A stretch of DNA of 24,119 nucleotides. Source: Alistipes sp. CAG:435 (lineage in GTDB: Bacteria; Bacteroidota; Bacteroidia; Bacteroidales; UBA932). The notes beneath the pieces were generated by a model. That model ran no database searches. It was given only the letters and a program-made list of their open reading frames with translations, and was not told the DNA's origin. Where the stretch lies: the NCBI GenBank assembly GCA_000433355.1, contig FR893108.1:1-24119 (forward strand). The letters are read 5' to 3'. A program made the translations under genes and the position numbers. Every line of letters begins with the position of its first letter. Positions within the stretch are counted from its first letter, which is position 1. Shown one piece after another: positions 23,971-24,119 of this stretch.

Positions 23971-24119
23971 AACTGTCCCTTAATGAGCCTCTGAGTGCTT
24001 TTCGAGAGAGTTAATAATTTTAGGTAACTATATAGCAGTTGACTAACGTGGTATGCAAGCGGTCGCCAAGCGGTTACATACGCGCTGGCGTCACCCGCAT
24101 TTTGTGAATATGGCGGCAC
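23971..24119. other. Right edge, unassigned
   Basis: No gene is supported in the last 149 nt. An imperfect hairpin, CGCCA-x-GCG with CGC-TGGCG (about 24064-24090), and a GAATAT hexamer near the end are the only structures seen. A gene cut off by the window edge cannot be excluded. Confidence 0.35.

Noticed and set aside
24010..24119. tRNA, tmRNA or rRNA at the right edge
   Set aside because: No cloverleaf, tag frame or rRNA core sequence could be recognised.

Overview
The window looks like a chromosomal segment of a Bacteroidales bacterium with balanced base composition. The clues are several promoters of the Bacteroidetes type (TTTG, about 20 nt, TAnnTTTG), weak Shine-Dalgarno sequences, a GH9-deacetylase fusion of a kind seen in gut and rumen Bacteroidetes, a small membrane protein paired with a winged-helix regulator, and remnants of AAA-ATPase, Rpn and WYL genes of the kind that litter these genomes. 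I see no rRNA, tRNA, CRISPR array, intact insertion sequence or phage.

Layout. Positions 1-3986 hold a secreted GH9 cellulase-like enzyme fused to a NodB-like domain, followed by an overlapping MetX-like acyltransferase. Positions 3987-6125 are a decayed zone: an internally deleted AAA-ATPase remnant, one small HTH-like gene, two strong hairpins, a 44-bp tandem duplication and the tail of an Rpn-type PD-(D/E)XK transposase. Butyrate kinase lies at 6398-7549. It converges on a five-gene leftward export operon (13608 to 7742: ABC ATPase, two MacB-like permeases, membrane-fusion protein, TolC-like channel). That operon's promoter carries a palindromic operator at the transcription start. Then come a DUF362 lipoprotein (+), a SAM methyltransferase (-), a Pif1-like helicase with an HRDC-type tail (-), the tRNA-modification enzyme QueH (+) and a secreted GH2 glycosidase (+). 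The right end has a WYL regulator fragment, a compact cluster (VSR/DUF559-like nuclease fold, small membrane protein, HARE-like HTH), and a six-helix membrane protein with its likely regulator.

What stands out is repeat DNA rather than a single new enzyme system. (1) The octamer GAATATTC occurs 16 times by hand count where less than one is expected, and its half GAATAT/ATATTC occurs roughly 80-90 times where about 12 are expected. (2) Two copies of a stem-loop element of about 81-85 nt lie in opposite orientation in the coding sequence of the GH9-NodB linker. (3) A different palindromic repeat family (core TGTCGAAG) is inserted in frame in both the helicase and QueH, and lies in the leader of the export operon. 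(4) Four imperfect palindromes with invariant GTGCG/CGCAC ends, spaced 50, 50 and 51 bp, fill the gap between the convergent butyrate kinase and TolC genes.

All assignments come from reading the sequence against remembered family motifs. No database search was run.
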